A stretch of 64,000 bases of DNA from Acidobacteriota bacterium (GTDB taxonomy: Bacteria; Acidobacteriota; Terriglobia; UBA7540): positions 124,001 to 188,000 of the forward strand of contig SCRD01000008.1 of NCBI GenBank assembly GCA_004298155.1, given 5' to 3'. The translations under genes and the position numbers were made by a program. The stretch's first letter is position 1; each line of letters starts with the position of its first letter. Positions 36,272 to 45,560 of this stretch are shown piece after piece. A model generated the notes under the pieces. It was not told the DNA's origin. It searched no databases and worked only from the letters and a program-made list of their open reading frames with translations.

Positions 36272-36305
36272 GTACGCATGTAGATATACATTTATACGAA
36301 TGTAC
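36272..36305. promoter_or_regulatory. Imperfect palindrome abutting the DUF6788 start codon
   Basis: GTACGCATGTAGATATACAT and the following TTATACGAATGTAC form an AT-rich imperfect inverted repeat with GTAC at both outer ends. It lies exactly at the head of the transposition operon and is a candidate operator. Confidence 0.45.
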
Positions 36306-36440
36306 TGTCAAGCGTTTTTTCATCTTTGCCGTGATCATCCAGAGATCATCCCAGCTACCGCGTAGACAGGGGCTACAAGGGCGGGACGGGCGACGGCGTG
36401 ACCATGCCGTTGAGCCCGTGATAGCCTTATCTGGAGTCCC

Positions 36441-37346
36441 ATGGACGTTCAAGAAATCCTCTCACGGCTCGAGCGGAGCGAAGGCGAATTCCCCAAGGCC
36501 GCACTTCAGGAAGCGGTTGCCCACCGTGAAGACATCATTCCGCCCCTTCTTGAGGTCCTTGAGACCGTGGCGCGCGATCCTGTGCAGTTCACGACCGACG
36601 GGCGGCGGGTGATCCACATCTACGCTATGTACCTGCTGGCGCAGTTCCGGGAGCCACGGGCCCATCCGCTCCTCGTTCAGATCTTCTCCGCGCCTGGTGA
36701 ATTGGCTTTTGACTTGGCCGGTGACATCGTGACCGACGATCTCGGCAAGATCCTTGCTTCCGTTTCTGACGGCGACATGAGCGGCATGACTGCACTCGTG
36801 GAAAACGAGCAAGCCAATGAATTCGTCCGCTCCGCAGCGCTGGACGGCCTTGCGACCTTGGTGGCCTGCGGTAGGCGAAGCCGGGATGAGGTGATGGCCT
36901 ACCTCCGCGGCTTGGTTGGAAAGCTGGAGCGAACTCCCAGCGTGGCCTGGGATGAACTGGCCGCCGTGTGCGCCGATCTCTGTCCTGCAGAAGTTGAGGA
37001 GGATCTTCGTCAGGCGTACGACGAGGGACTTATCGACCCGAGACACATCGCCTGGGAGGAGATTCCGGAAGCATCGGCTGAAGGTCCAGAAGTCGCGCTG
37101 GAGCGAGTGAAGAAGCGCTACACGTTGATCGAGGATGTTGTCGAAGAAATGGGGCGGTGGGCGTCTCCCGAGGACGAAGAGGGTTTCGAGGAGGAGGATA
37201 GCTTCGATCCCCTGTTCGAGGATCTGGGAGTCCAGGAGCCGTATCGCCGAAGTCAACCGAAGATAGGACGGAATCAGCCCTGTCCTTGTGGGAGTGGGAA
37301 AAAATTCAAAAAATGTTGCGGACGGTCGTTCTCAGCTTCCCACTAG
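36441..37346 (+). CDS. DUF1186 protein with C-terminal SEC-C zinc motif (transposon cargo)
   Basis: A 301-residue acidic protein. Residues ~1-215 are HEAT-like helices of DUF1186 ([20 protein letters not shown], then [19 protein letters not shown]). The end is the SEC-C motif [20 protein letters not shown], which binds one zinc and is known from SecA. It is the only plus-strand gene inside the transposon and so is cargo. Its function is unknown. A hairpin (GCTCTATT/AATAGAGC, 37428-37446) lies downstream and could end its transcript before the right terminus. Confidence 0.85.
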   Translation: MDVQEILSRLERSEGEFPKAALQEAVAHREDIIPPLLEVLETVARDPVQFTTDGRRVIHIYAMYLLAQFREPRAHPLLVQIFSAPGELAFDLAGDIVTDDLGKILASVSDGDMSGMTALVENEQANEFVRSAALDGLATLVACGRRSRDEVMAYLRGLVGKLERTPSVAWDELAAVCADLCPAEVEEDLRQAYDEGLIDPRHIAWEEIPEASAEGPEVALERVKKRYTLIEDVVEEMGRWASPEDEEGFEEEDSFDPLFEDLGVQEPYRRSQPKIGRNQPCPCGSGKKFKKCCGRSFSASH

Positions 37347-37361
37347 CTCGCAACTACGGCC

Positions 37362-37510
37362 ACATTATCCTTCCTTTTTGAACTTTCGGCCACATTATGG
37401 TTCCAGCGGGCCAAAGACCCCAGGTTAGCTCTATTGAAAATAGAGCCCTTTCGACCGCTCCTCGGCCATTTTATGGTTCCAGCCGTGGCCAAGTTTTAGT
37501 TCCAATCACA
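37362..37510. repeat. Right end of the transposon with repeated TnsB-type boxes
   Basis: Boxes ATTATGGTTCCA (37394-37405), TTTATGGTTCCA (37470-37481) and the terminal TTTTAGTTCCA (37494-37504) face the same way; a degenerate fourth (ACATTATCCTTCC) is at 37362-37374. The end closes with ACA at 37508-37510. More boxes than on the left end is the usual asymmetry in Tn7-like elements. Confidence 0.85.
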
Positions 37511-37733
37511 AATCGCTAGAGATGACCTGCCATGCCGGCCGCCTTCAGGGTATTCAAAGCCAAGCTTCGGAATGCACAATGGCAGTGCAAAGAGGTGAAT
37601 TTTCTTTGGCTGCAATCAATTGAAGTTGTGTAGGCTGGCCTTTTCGACAGGCTTTTGCACAAAATTGTGGAAAAGCTTTTGCAGCAGCCTGAAGTTCAGT
37701 CCTCTGGTGGATACCAAGAATGTTCTGCACGTC

Positions 37734-40100
37734 TTACGGGCCAAACAGAGCCAGTTGCTTTTCGGAAGTAGAGGCACGGCGCGGACTCTTTCCTTTGACA
37801 AGCTCCGCTACTGGCATCCCGAACGCGTATAAAGGCTGCGAGACGAGCGGAAGCGGACCAGAAGGCGCCACCGGCTCAACGATCGACGCAATTTCTGGCT
37901 CTCCCTCCTGCTGCGTTCCGAATGACTCCTCGTGGCGCTTTTGAAGCTTACGCCAGATGGCAGACGCTGATTCACCCACACCTTTTTCGGTCACCAGCTC
38001 GCGGGCCATGGCCATGAGCATGTCCTCGTCACCAACGGCTTGCAGGCCTTCAGCCGAAAACTTGCCTTCCATTGCAAGTGAGACCAGCAGCTTCCTGCCC
38101 ATCAGCCGCAAGCAGGTCTCCTGGGCCGTGTCTTTGTAAGCGAAATATTTGACTACGACATTGCGATACTGGCCGATCCGCCATGAACGGCGGCTGGCTT
38201 GGCGCAAGGTGAAGATCGAATAGCCGGTTTCGTAGAAGATGAGCGTGGGGAACGAGAGAAGGTCGAGCCCCAAGGCGACCAGGCGCGGGTGGGCGATGAC
38301 CACTTGTGTGCCCTGGCGCAGTTGCCGTTCGTACCATGCCTCGCGGAGTTCCGGCTTCACATCCGCCGTCAACCGTGCCACGCGGATGCCGTCGTTGGCG
38401 AGTATTGACTCCAACCGGCGTGTCACGTCGCGTTTCTGCGTGTAAACGGCGTACACCTGGACCTTCCGGCCGCGTTCGAGTTCGCCTTTAATCTCATCGA
38501 CAAGTTGGCGCTCCTTGGCGTAGACCGTGTTTCGGTCCAGATCGCGTGGCTCGGCGAAGACAAATCGTTCCCGCCGCTCAGTTTCAGGTTTGTACTCCCA
38601 CCCACAAAGAGGTCCGAGCTCGAAAGGCCGGTCCGGGTAAAGCAGAAGGGCGTTGATCCCCGTGCTCAACACCGACTGGTTGCCTCGATGGTCGCGGAAG
38701 GCTTGCTTCACGTCCTTTTCGAGATCCTCGTACGCCTCCTTTAGGGCGCGGTCCATTTCGACTGCAACGACCTCTTCCCGATAGAGCGGGAGGGCATCAG
38801 AGATATCTTCGAGCGATAGGAAGGCGGCAAGATCCATCAGGAAATGCCCGAAGAGAAGCGGGGAAGCGCCAGGGCGCCGCCGGACACGCTCGGTGACGCG
38901 TGCCTCGGAGCATTTGTTATCGGCAGGTTCGATGGTGGTCACCTTTTCGAGCAGGCCGTAGGTCTCGGTGAAGTACTGGACGCCACCGGAGCCGTGTTCG
39001 AAGCCCATTTGGAGCATCTTCCGAGGGTCAAGGCGGTACAGGATGTGAAACAATTCATCCGCGTATCCCCCAAGCAGGGTTCCGGTGAGAATGAGGATGC
39101 GGGCCGCAGATGCGGCCAGGCTTCCCAGGGCGTTCCCCTGGGCCGTGTCGCCGCCTTTCAATTCATGCACCTCGTCGGCAATGGCGTAATCGAAAAAGCC
39201 CGGCATGTAGCGAGCGATGAAAGCTGCCGGTGCAAACCGATGGATCCTTGTGCCATCAGCCTGCCAGAGAGGGCTGTAGAGTGCACGCCGGCGCTTCCCG
39301 TGGTCTTTTCCGCCCTCCTCGGTATCGGCACCCAGCCACTCCGCGAGTTTGAACTTCTTGAAGTCGGAACGGATCAGTCGCTCCCCGTCTTCGCCGATAC
39401 ACACGGGGCTGCCGGTGTCGGGGTTTACGATGGAACCGGTGTATCTTCCGCATTCAGCAACGTTGTAGGCATGCTTCCAAAAGTACGAAAGCTTAGCCCG
39501 TTCGCGTCCTACGACGAAAAGAGAGGGTGAGCCGCATAAGGCATTCCAGCGTTGCCGTGCGGAACGGTAGGTCTTTCGCAAGCGCAGTTCTGTGAGGGAG
39601 GTTTTCAACCCCTCACGAACGGTCCGGCCGTGGCGCAGTTTCACTTCATTGATCCCAGTAGCGGCGTTAGGCCGGGCGGTTCGAAGACCGTCAATTGCGA
39701 ACACGCGGACTCCAGGAATGGTTTGGAATGCCTCGCGCGCCCACTTGTCAACCAAGTGAGGTGGAGCCATCGCCAGAGCAGTGAAGGGTCTGCTTTGGCT
39801 ATGAACGAAAACGGAAGCAAGGGATATCAGAGTCTTTCCCGTGCCACATTCGGCCACGGCCGCGGCCGAGCGCGAGCGTTCCCACTGCCTGACGATTCCC
39901 ATGATCGCCAGAGCTTGGGCGGGGTAGGGCCCGCGGCGGAGCTTCCCGAGGAGGGGCGAGATGGGGTCTCCGATGCCGTGCAAAGGTGGTAGCGATTGAA
40001 CGATTTGGGCAGCGAGTTCCGGCCCATGTGAGCTGAGATAATCATTGATACATCCAGGAAGCTTCACTGAGTTCGCCAATGCGACAGTCGTGGTTGCCAT
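37734..40100 (-). CDS. Large SNF2/superfamily-2-like helicase
   Basis: A 788-residue protein from ATG 40100 (a TTG at 40118 is possible). Motif I is AAAVAECGTGKTLISL, motif Ia LAMAPPHLVDKWAREAF, motif II is a variant, YAIADEVHELKGG (DEVH), motif III ILTGTLLGG, and the C-terminal half has motifs V-VI: HPRLVALGLDLLSFPTLIF and TLRQASRRSWRIGQ. The SRRSWRIGQ block is typical of SNF2-type ATPases. An insert around residues 175-300 separates motifs Ia and II. Orientation and spacing put it ahead of sbcD before the transposon arrived, so it likely worked with the end-processing pair in DNA maintenance or transfer of the element. Confidence 0.85.
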   Translation of the reverse strand: MATTTVALANSVKLPGCINDYLSSHGPELAAQIVQSLPPLHGIGDPISPLLGKLRRGPYPAQALAIMGIVRQWERSRSAAAVAECGTGKTLISLASVFVHSQSRPFTALAMAPPHLVDKWAREAFQTIPGVRVFAIDGLRTARPNAATGINEVKLRHGRTVREGLKTSLTELRLRKTYRSARQRWNALCGSPSLFVVGRERAKLSYFWKHAYNVAECGRYTGSIVNPDTGSPVCIGEDGERLIRSDFKKFKLAEWLGADTEEGGKDHGKRRRALYSPLWQADGTRIHRFAPAAFIARYMPGFFDYAIADEVHELKGGDTAQGNALGSLAASAARILILTGTLLGGYADELFHILYRLDPRKMLQMGFEHGSGGVQYFTETYGLLEKVTTIEPADNKCSEARVTERVRRRPGASPLLFGHFLMDLAAFLSLEDISDALPLYREEVVAVEMDRALKEAYEDLEKDVKQAFRDHRGNQSVLSTGINALLLYPDRPFELGPLCGWEYKPETERRERFVFAEPRDLDRNTVYAKERQLVDEIKGELERGRKVQVYAVYTQKRDVTRRLESILANDGIRVARLTADVKPELREAWYERQLRQGTQVVIAHPRLVALGLDLLSFPTLIFYETGYSIFTLRQASRRSWRIGQYRNVVVKYFAYKDTAQETCLRLMGRKLLVSLAMEGKFSAEGLQAVGDEDMLMAMARELVTEKGVGESASAIWRKLQKRHEESFGTQQEGEPEIASIVEPVAPSGPLPLVSQPLYAFGMPVAELVKGKSPRRASTSEKQLALFGP

Positions 40101-40348
40101 AGTTATCGAAGAAGCCAAGCATCGGGGCGTTGCCCCTCATCCCACGGCCAAGCCAGACAGCGTCAGGAAAATTCAAAGCTTGGCCGCGGGTTGAGAGGTT
40201 CCCGGCACACGTGATCCTCTGTGGCCCCGTCCTCGACGGGATTCAGCGGCGTGGCCCTGAGAGAGGTTGTCTTTCAATTCGGAATGTTAAGTTGCCGGTT
40301 TTGTGCGTATGAATAGGTACGGCCACGATGGAAGATGGCTGGTTGTTG

Positions 40349-41041
40349 TTAATGACATGAGTCCGCGGTCTGGCCGGTGTTCTTCCGCCCCCAGATGCCG
40401 TCGAAACTCGGCCAACGGATGGGTTGCTTTGTGTCCGGTAACTGGATCACACGCCGTTTCACCGACTTGCCAATCCAATCGAGGAATGCTTTGCCCGTCC
40501 CCTTCACCACGACCGGAGAGCAGCCGAGGCCGGTGAGCGGCGCGATGGCTTTGCGCTCCTGAAGCTCTTCCATAAACCAATCGGCCCATTGAGGTACAAC
40601 AGGCAGGCCGAAGCGCTGGGCGACCCGGTAGAGAACGAAGGGCGGACCGTCGCCGCACAGGATAGTTCGCCTCGAACCGTTGTCGCCTCCCGGTGCTGTC
40701 AGGGCAAGTTCCCGGGAGATGGCTACGAGATGGCGTAACGGCCGCTTGCGGCCAGGAATTGAAATCGATCCTCGCCAACATTGCGGTTTGTCGCCCAAGG
40801 TAGCGCTCACAATTTCCAGCTCCGGCCCCTCCAGCCAGAACGTCCTGCCATCGAGGACTGCGGCCCAAATTCCACCGATGTCAGCGTCGTTTCCCACAAC
40901 GGAAATCAGGTGGGCGATGGCATTTCCGTCCTGCCGCGGCTCAAGAATCAGGCGGTCCATGCGAACGCGCACATCAATTGTCGTATCGTGAGTGGGCCTC
41001 GTATAGCGCAATGTTCCGAAACGAAGATGGGCATTTTTCAC
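40349..41041 (-). CDS. Conserved hypothetical protein of a mobile element
   Basis: A 230-residue protein starting at ATG 41041, 7 bp after the methyltransferase stop. It has no signal peptide. Visible pieces are MKNAHLRFGTLRYTRPTH, VVGNDADIGGIWAAVLDGRT, and a C-terminal PPFVLYRVAQRFGLPVVPQW, then ADWFMEELQERKAI. Such a protein is often found directly after a DUF6094-type methyltransferase in integrative elements, but I cannot name its family or function. Confidence 0.6.
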   Translation of the reverse strand: MKNAHLRFGTLRYTRPTHDTTIDVRVRMDRLILEPRQDGNAIAHLISVVGNDADIGGIWAAVLDGRTFWLEGPELEIVSATLGDKPQCWRGSISIPGRKRPLRHLVAISRELALTAPGGDNGSRRTILCGDGPPFVLYRVAQRFGLPVVPQWADWFMEELQERKAIAPLTGLGCSPVVVKGTGKAFLDWIGKSVKRRVIQLPDTKQPIRWPSFDGIWGRKNTGQTADSCH

Positions 41042-41048
41042 GGAAACC

Positions 41049-42083
41049 TCAATTCAAGACCGCGACTCGGCCATCTCTGAAGACGATGCGAAGCTCGTGC
41101 GAAAAGCGTTCCTTTTCTCGGATCGTCGTCACACCCGCATCGTCGGTTTCTTCAACCGTGTCCGTCACTTTCACGCTTTGCCACCGTGCGATATGAAGTG
41201 TCGGCCCTTCGCCGAAAATTCCGTTGAGCAGGCCCGATACTGCGAGCAGCCCCACGTGCCCTCCGTGGAGCGGAGTGAGCGGGCGGCCGGCGACGTGGTC
41301 CTCCTTCCCAATCAGAAGGCGGCTTGCTTGACGGTAGGCTGGAGATTTCGCCAGCAAATCCTCGACCTCATCGAGCGGCAGGCCGCGATCGGCCAGCGTG
41401 ATCGGTTCGGCTGCAGGTACGGGGTAGATGCGGGAGGGACGATCAGTGAGAGGATGGAGTTGACGAAACTCATCAAGTGCCCGTGATTTCCGGTAATAGT
41501 CCATTCGCTGGCGGCTGACATCATCATCGCGGACACGCTCACGTTCACTCCGCGTTCGCCGAATACCAAAAAGGACCACCTGGCTGTACTTTACACACTC
41601 GGGCTCAGTAAGCGCATAAACGCACGTGTCTTTGAAGTTCCAAGCAAGAATTTCGCTGCAATCAGCAAGGCTGGCGCACGGAATGACAAGAACCAGGATC
41701 CCGCCCGGCTTAAGCCAGCGGCAGGTGTGCCGGAGGAAAACGCGCTCCATGCGCTCGTTCTTGTCTTCGGAGATTTCGAAGTCGTAGGGAGGATTCAGAT
41801 AGAGAAGCGAAATGGATTCGGCCGAGCAATGGACGTCGAAGGCGCTGGCATGGATGACCTGTTCAGCGCGCGCAGCTGCCTGCTCGGCTCGGTAGGCATC
41901 GAGTTCGATGCCGCAGCTGTGGCCCTCGACGCCAGCGGTAATTGCAGCGAGGGCGTGGCCCTCGCCGGCACAAGGATCAAGCGCCACGAACCCGGGCGTC
42001 AGTTGAAGATGCTGCCGGATGCGTTCAGCTTCCGGCAATGGAAGCGGGAAGTACCCGAGACGGACACGGCCTTCGATTCGCAA
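41049..42083 (-). CDS. N6-adenine-type DNA methyltransferase-like protein (DUF6094-like)
   Basis: TTG 42083 is preferred because AAAGGAG lies about nine bases upstream; it gives MRIEGRVRLGYFPLPLPEAE. The 344-residue product has an AdoMet fold: ALDPCAGEGHAL (motif I), then LLYLNPPYDFE (motif IV, NPPY, the catalytic motif of amino-methylases) and WLKPGGILVLVIP. Family knowledge: DUF6094 proteins occur in ICEs and phages and look like DNA methyltransferases. Methylation of adenine is inferred from NPPY; target sequence unknown. It heads the operon containing the helicase. Confidence 0.8.
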   Translation of the reverse strand: MRIEGRVRLGYFPLPLPEAERIRQHLQLTPGFVALDPCAGEGHALAAITAGVEGHSCGIELDAYRAEQAAARAEQVIHASAFDVHCSAESISLLYLNPPYDFEISEDKNERMERVFLRHTCRWLKPGGILVLVIPCASLADCSEILAWNFKDTCVYALTEPECVKYSQVVLFGIRRTRSERERVRDDDVSRQRMDYYRKSRALDEFRQLHPLTDRPSRIYPVPAAEPITLADRGLPLDEVEDLLAKSPAYRQASRLLIGKEDHVAGRPLTPLHGGHVGLLAVSGLLNGIFGEGPTLHIARWQSVKVTDTVEETDDAGVTTIREKERFSHELRIVFRDGRVAVLN

Positions 42084-42199
42084 AGGGGGCCACTCCTTTC
42101 CGCGTTTCTCTTGATATTTTTGGAGCTGCGATATCCTAATGAAAAGACAAGTGTTGGCAGCCGTTTGACGGGTTCGAGCCAAGGCATTAACCTGACGCC

Positions 42200-43708
42200 A
42201 TGTCCCAGTTTGTGAACAACGGTCAGACCTGCTACGGCAGGGTTTCGGAACTCAGAACCTCCGCCCGGCGCGTAGATTGCATCCTCGGAGAGGGACATTC
42301 TTTGCTCCTGTCCAGGGTCCCGGGCGGTTTGGTCTTTCGTGGGGACACAATTGAGTTTCCGCTGCCAAGTGAAGGCTGCGACATCGGAACCGAAATCCTG
42401 GTTCGCAGAGGCCCGAACTCCAGACGGAAGGATCTCTATCAGGCGCCCATCGGCTACTTTGTGAGACCGAAAGAGGACAGGCGGGGCCAGTTTTACTCAC
42501 TCGCAGAGGTTCGTCGTGGTTCAATCGGAATCTCGGCCGTGCGGCTGAATTGCGATATCATTCGCGACTACTTTTATGTCGCCGCATTCTCAAGTCGTGC
42601 TAAGGAGCAGCCCGACTTCTATGAGGTCCTCAAGACAACCCCGACTGCGTCGCAGGCTGAGCTGCGGCTTGCTTACAAGATTCGTGACCTGGAATTAAGG
42701 GCTGCTGGCGCCAGCCTACGGGAACTCAAGGTGACCGAGCGCGCCTTCAACATCCTGGCCGAGCCGGAATTGCGGGCCTGTTACGATAGGCTCCTGAAAG
42801 ATCCCAACACGCCGGCGCTCTTTCCTTATGGTGGACTTGGCTCGCTCATAGTTGAGGGCGAGCGCTCTCGTGATGGAAAGACCTTCTTTGCCCGCCGCAT
42901 TCTTGCTTTTTCCCCAGACAGGCGCGAGCAAAGATTCACGGTACCCCTCCGAAACTTCTGCTTTTATGCGGATCGCGCGATTTACCGTGACGCGAGACGG
43001 ACGTTGGAAATCATCGTGGACCAAGCGGCGATGCCGCTCCTTTGGGACGCCACCTGGAATCAATGGAAACATTTGCTCGATGCCACAGCTGAGGTTCGAG
43101 CGACGTTTCTCCAGACCGGCGTTTACCGCATAAAGGATGGAGAATGGACTCCTGTAACTTGGGAGAAGTCTCTGCCTAGCCGGATCAAGGTAACGCTGCC
43201 GCCTGATATTAACGAGCGAATCGAGGCTGCGCGTCGCCGGCATCACATTTTCGGACTACATGCCGACTTCTTCGCCCGCCTGCGTGTCCGCATCGAGCGG
43301 GAGCCGATCGCGAAATCGGAGATTGAGCGATTGTGCGACGATGCAGGAATTCCTGGTGACTTCGACGTGGCGCAGATTACGTGGGAAGCTGACTACAGTG
43401 CCTTTTATTACCGGGAGCTATTGAAGCGCACCAGAACCGTGTACTTCTTCCGAGATGAGTTCATCTTTGAGCTTGAGCGAGTGATCGCGATTGAAAGACC
43501 GGAATTGGGCCATGCCACCTATCTGTTCGCGAGACCTTCAAACATGGATGACTTCCTCCGACTATATGCCAGTACCACCAAGCAAGCTATTCGTGCCAAC
43601 CAGGACAACATAGCCGAGCAAGTCAGATTCGTGGGCCGCATCAATCACGGGGTAAAGCCTGAAACATGGTTGGAGGCCCTGAGAGTTTTCCTGGGAGGGG
43701 CAGTCTAA
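42200..43708 (+). CDS. Large protein with degenerate J-like domain
   Basis: A 502-residue protein divergent from the methyltransferase operon. Residues ~138-200 (DFYEVLKTTPTASQAELRLA, then YKIRDLELRAAG and FNILAEPELRACYDRLL) match a DnaJ domain, but the HPD tripeptide needed to stimulate DnaK is absent. The preceding ~130 residues look beta-rich (YFVRPKEDRRGQFYSL); the C-terminal 300 residues are unassigned. Without HPD the domain is likely a binding platform. It may belong to the replication or transfer machinery of the element; no direct evidence. Confidence 0.6.
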   Translation: MSQFVNNGQTCYGRVSELRTSARRVDCILGEGHSLLLSRVPGGLVFRGDTIEFPLPSEGCDIGTEILVRRGPNSRRKDLYQAPIGYFVRPKEDRRGQFYSLAEVRRGSIGISAVRLNCDIIRDYFYVAAFSSRAKEQPDFYEVLKTTPTASQAELRLAYKIRDLELRAAGASLRELKVTERAFNILAEPELRACYDRLLKDPNTPALFPYGGLGSLIVEGERSRDGKTFFARRILAFSPDRREQRFTVPLRNFCFYADRAIYRDARRTLEIIVDQAAMPLLWDATWNQWKHLLDATAEVRATFLQTGVYRIKDGEWTPVTWEKSLPSRIKVTLPPDINERIEAARRRHHIFGLHADFFARLRVRIEREPIAKSEIERLCDDAGIPGDFDVAQITWEADYSAFYYRELLKRTRTVYFFRDEFIFELERVIAIERPELGHATYLFARPSNMDDFLRLYASTTKQAIRANQDNIAEQVRFVGRINHGVKPETWLEALRVFLGGAV

Positions 43709-43783
43709 CTTTTGCCGGCGGCAGTGATGCTGTTCCAAATTCCGGATGCCACCGCGACTTGAGCTTATAATGTAGCCTTCTCA

Positions 43784-44092
43784 ATGCGCGATTCCGACGG
43801 GCATTCGACCCTGGAAGGCGCTCGTATTGATATCGGCGGAGGCCAAGGAGAGCCCGGTGTGAAGGTCAAGGTTGAATGCTTCGCAGGTCGAAGCGGGAAC
43901 GAGCGGCCGGTCCGTTTCAACCTTCATGAACGCGACTACGTCGTCGAAGAAGTACAGGATCATTGGAATGGCCTCGAGGGCGAGTTCTTCAAGGTCCTTG
44001 TTGACGACGGCAATCTTTATATCCTCCGACGCCGCGTGAGCGGCGGAGCCGATGAGTGGTCCCTACAATCCATTGGACCGCAAAAGCAGTAG
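43784..44092 (+). CDS. Small hypothetical protein
   Basis: A 102-residue soluble protein, ATG 43784, 75 bp after the J-like gene. The central part reads NERPVRFNLHERDYVVEEV followed by QDHWNGLEGEFFKVLVDDGN and LYILRRRV, a beta-strand pattern seen in short proteins of DUF6504 type. No signal peptide, no cysteine pair. Function unknown. Confidence 0.5.
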   Translation: MRDSDGHSTLEGARIDIGGGQGEPGVKVKVECFAGRSGNERPVRFNLHERDYVVEEVQDHWNGLEGEFFKVLVDDGNLYILRRRVSGGADEWSLQSIGPQKQ

Positions 44093-44194
44093 CCGCTTTC
44101 GTGATTGTCGCCGACGTACAAGCGTACCGCTTATGAGACAATGCAACTTCGAGCATGTCGCGGTCATTTTTCGCCCTGGGGAGGGGAAGTCTTC

Positions 44195-44373
44195 ATGTTC
44201 AGGCGCTGGGTGGATGTCCACTTCAAGCTGGTAGGAGCCTTTCTCTTAATCCCCGCTGCTTTCAACCTGTTGGGTCCTTACACACTCTTTCCAGACCACC
44301 CGTAATGGCCGCGGCCAATGCGACGATGGCAGTGATCCTTGCCATCGGAGGGGTCATGTCCTGGCGATCTTAA
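44195..44373 (+). pseudogene. Small two-helix membrane protein, one-base deletion; paralog of 63131-63322
   Basis: ATG 44195 (AGGGG upstream) begins MFRRWVDVHFKLVGAFLLIP, then AAFNLLGPYTLFPDHP and a stop. One base further the second helix continues in another frame: MAAANATMAVILAIGGVMSW. The intact relative on the minus strand at 63.2 kb has FKKWVEKHFNLFRVLLLILA and PIMGLANGTMAIVIVVGVIL in a single frame, so a base is missing near 44302. About 60 residues with two membrane helices; function unknown. Confidence 0.6.
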
Positions 44374-44505
44374 TAGCCGCACGGTCAGGCGTACCGTTGG
44401 AATCGGCGGATTGGAGCCACCATGGCGAGTGAACGCGCAGACACGACTACGTGGCGAAACCCACAATACGCCGCCCGTGTGGAATAGTTACATGCAGGAG
44501 GCGCC

Positions 44506-45455
44506 ATGCCACGGCAACTTCACCATTTCGTGCCCCGCTTCTACCTTCAGCGCTTCGTGGACCCTCGGGCGGGGCGTGCGTTGGTATGGACATACGAGCG
44601 AGGAAAGCAGGCGCCCGCAATGCGATCCGCTGACCATATCGCGGCTCGGAATAACTATTACACAGTCGACTTGGGAGACGGGCGCAAGTTTACGATGGCA
44701 TTGAAAAGATGTTCGCGGTAGTAGAGTCGGCAGCCGCGACGATTCTGGATAAGCTAACGGCGGGAGATTTTAGGCTCTCCTCCGAAGAGTGCGAGATATT
44801 CTGCATGTTCTTGTCGTTAGGCTGGAGTCGGGTTCCGAGGTTTCGGACTGACCTCGAGGAGTCAGCTACCTTTCTGATGAACACGTACAATGAAGATCTA
44901 GCCAGTGATCCAGACAAGTTCGCCCGGACAGTTGCTAAGTTTGAATCAGAATCTGGCACGCATTTGGGTGATTGGGAAGAGATGCGGCGAGCGATTTTGG
45001 AAAAAAGGGTCGAGGTCGTCGCAAGCCCAGAGATGAGCCTTAAGATGATGATTTTAAGCTTCGAGTTTCTCGCGCAGGTGATTGCCGCTATGAAGTGGTC
45101 GTTTCGTACCACCGAATCCATAAGCCCATTTGTGACGTCAGATGCCCCCGTGGTCCTAAACAATCCGAGCATGTTGGACGGGGAAAGTCCGCCTACGCCG
45201 GCGGCGCTCGAAGTTACTTTCCCAATAACACCTGAACTCCTTTTTGTTGCCACGTGGGACGGGCATGCTGGGGCAGGTTCGATGCGACCACGGTTGGCGA
45301 GGCAAATCAATAAACTGATTGCCCTTTCTGCACACCAATATGTCTACTCTTCGACGGAAATTCCGGCCATAACAAAATACTCGTCGGAACCTCGCAAATC
45401 GCTGATCGACCGAACTCTTCTGATCCGAATTTCCAAACATTCCGGTGACGAATAA
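44506..45455 (+). pseudogene. DUF4238 protein with a one-base frameshift
   Basis: ATG 44506, with AGGAGG upstream, gives MPRQLHHFVPRFYLQRFVDP, the defining start of DUF4238. After GDGRKFTMAL the frame ends; reading one base over gives MFAVVESAAATILDKLTAGD and the conserved PFVTSDAPVVLNNPSM to the stop at 45455. The expected join is an A-run (TTGAAAAGATG) near 44700 that lacks one base. Intact length would be about 315 residues. DUF4238 proteins occur in defence-rich regions but their activity is not established. Sequencing error is possible. Confidence 0.75.
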
Positions 45456-45560
45456 CACCGGCGTTGCGCCGTCGCTGCCTCGACTGAGCTGCTCGACGCT
45501 TTGAAGGTCAACCGGGGACACATGGTCGTGCTGCCTGCTGTTAATGAGCCGGCGTTTTGG

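Larger units (their letters stand above)
30101..37510. mobile_element. Complete Tn7-like transposon, 7410 bp, TSD AATCG
   Basis: Both ends begin with TGT/ACA: TGTAAATGGAACCATAAA at 30101, and its mirror, read inward from 37510, TGTGATTGGAACTAAAAC. The five bases outside are AATCG on each side (30096-30100 and 37511-37515), a perfect 5-bp target duplication as made by Tn7-type elements. Inside lie tniQ, tnsC and a tnsA-tnsB fusion on the minus strand, a DUF6788 gene, and a DUF1186/SEC-C gene as cargo. Multiple internal copies of TTTATGGTTCCA occur near each end, as expected for TnsB sites. Everything looks intact, so the element may be recent and active. No CRISPR array or Cas gene is inside. 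Confidence 0.93.

Noticed and set aside
36462-37256. 264-codon frame opposite the DUF1186/SEC-C gene
   Set aside because: The plus-strand protein has a clear family signature ([14 protein letters not shown]); the opposite frame is a shadow.
30101-37510. CRISPR-associated transposon (CAST)
   Set aside because: No repeat-spacer array and no Cas gene inside or near; TniQ carries its own HTH repeats instead.
40287-40868. 193-codon minus-strand frame overlapping the 230-residue gene
   Set aside because: Same strand, other frame; codon use and composition are those of a shadow and it lacks a start signal.
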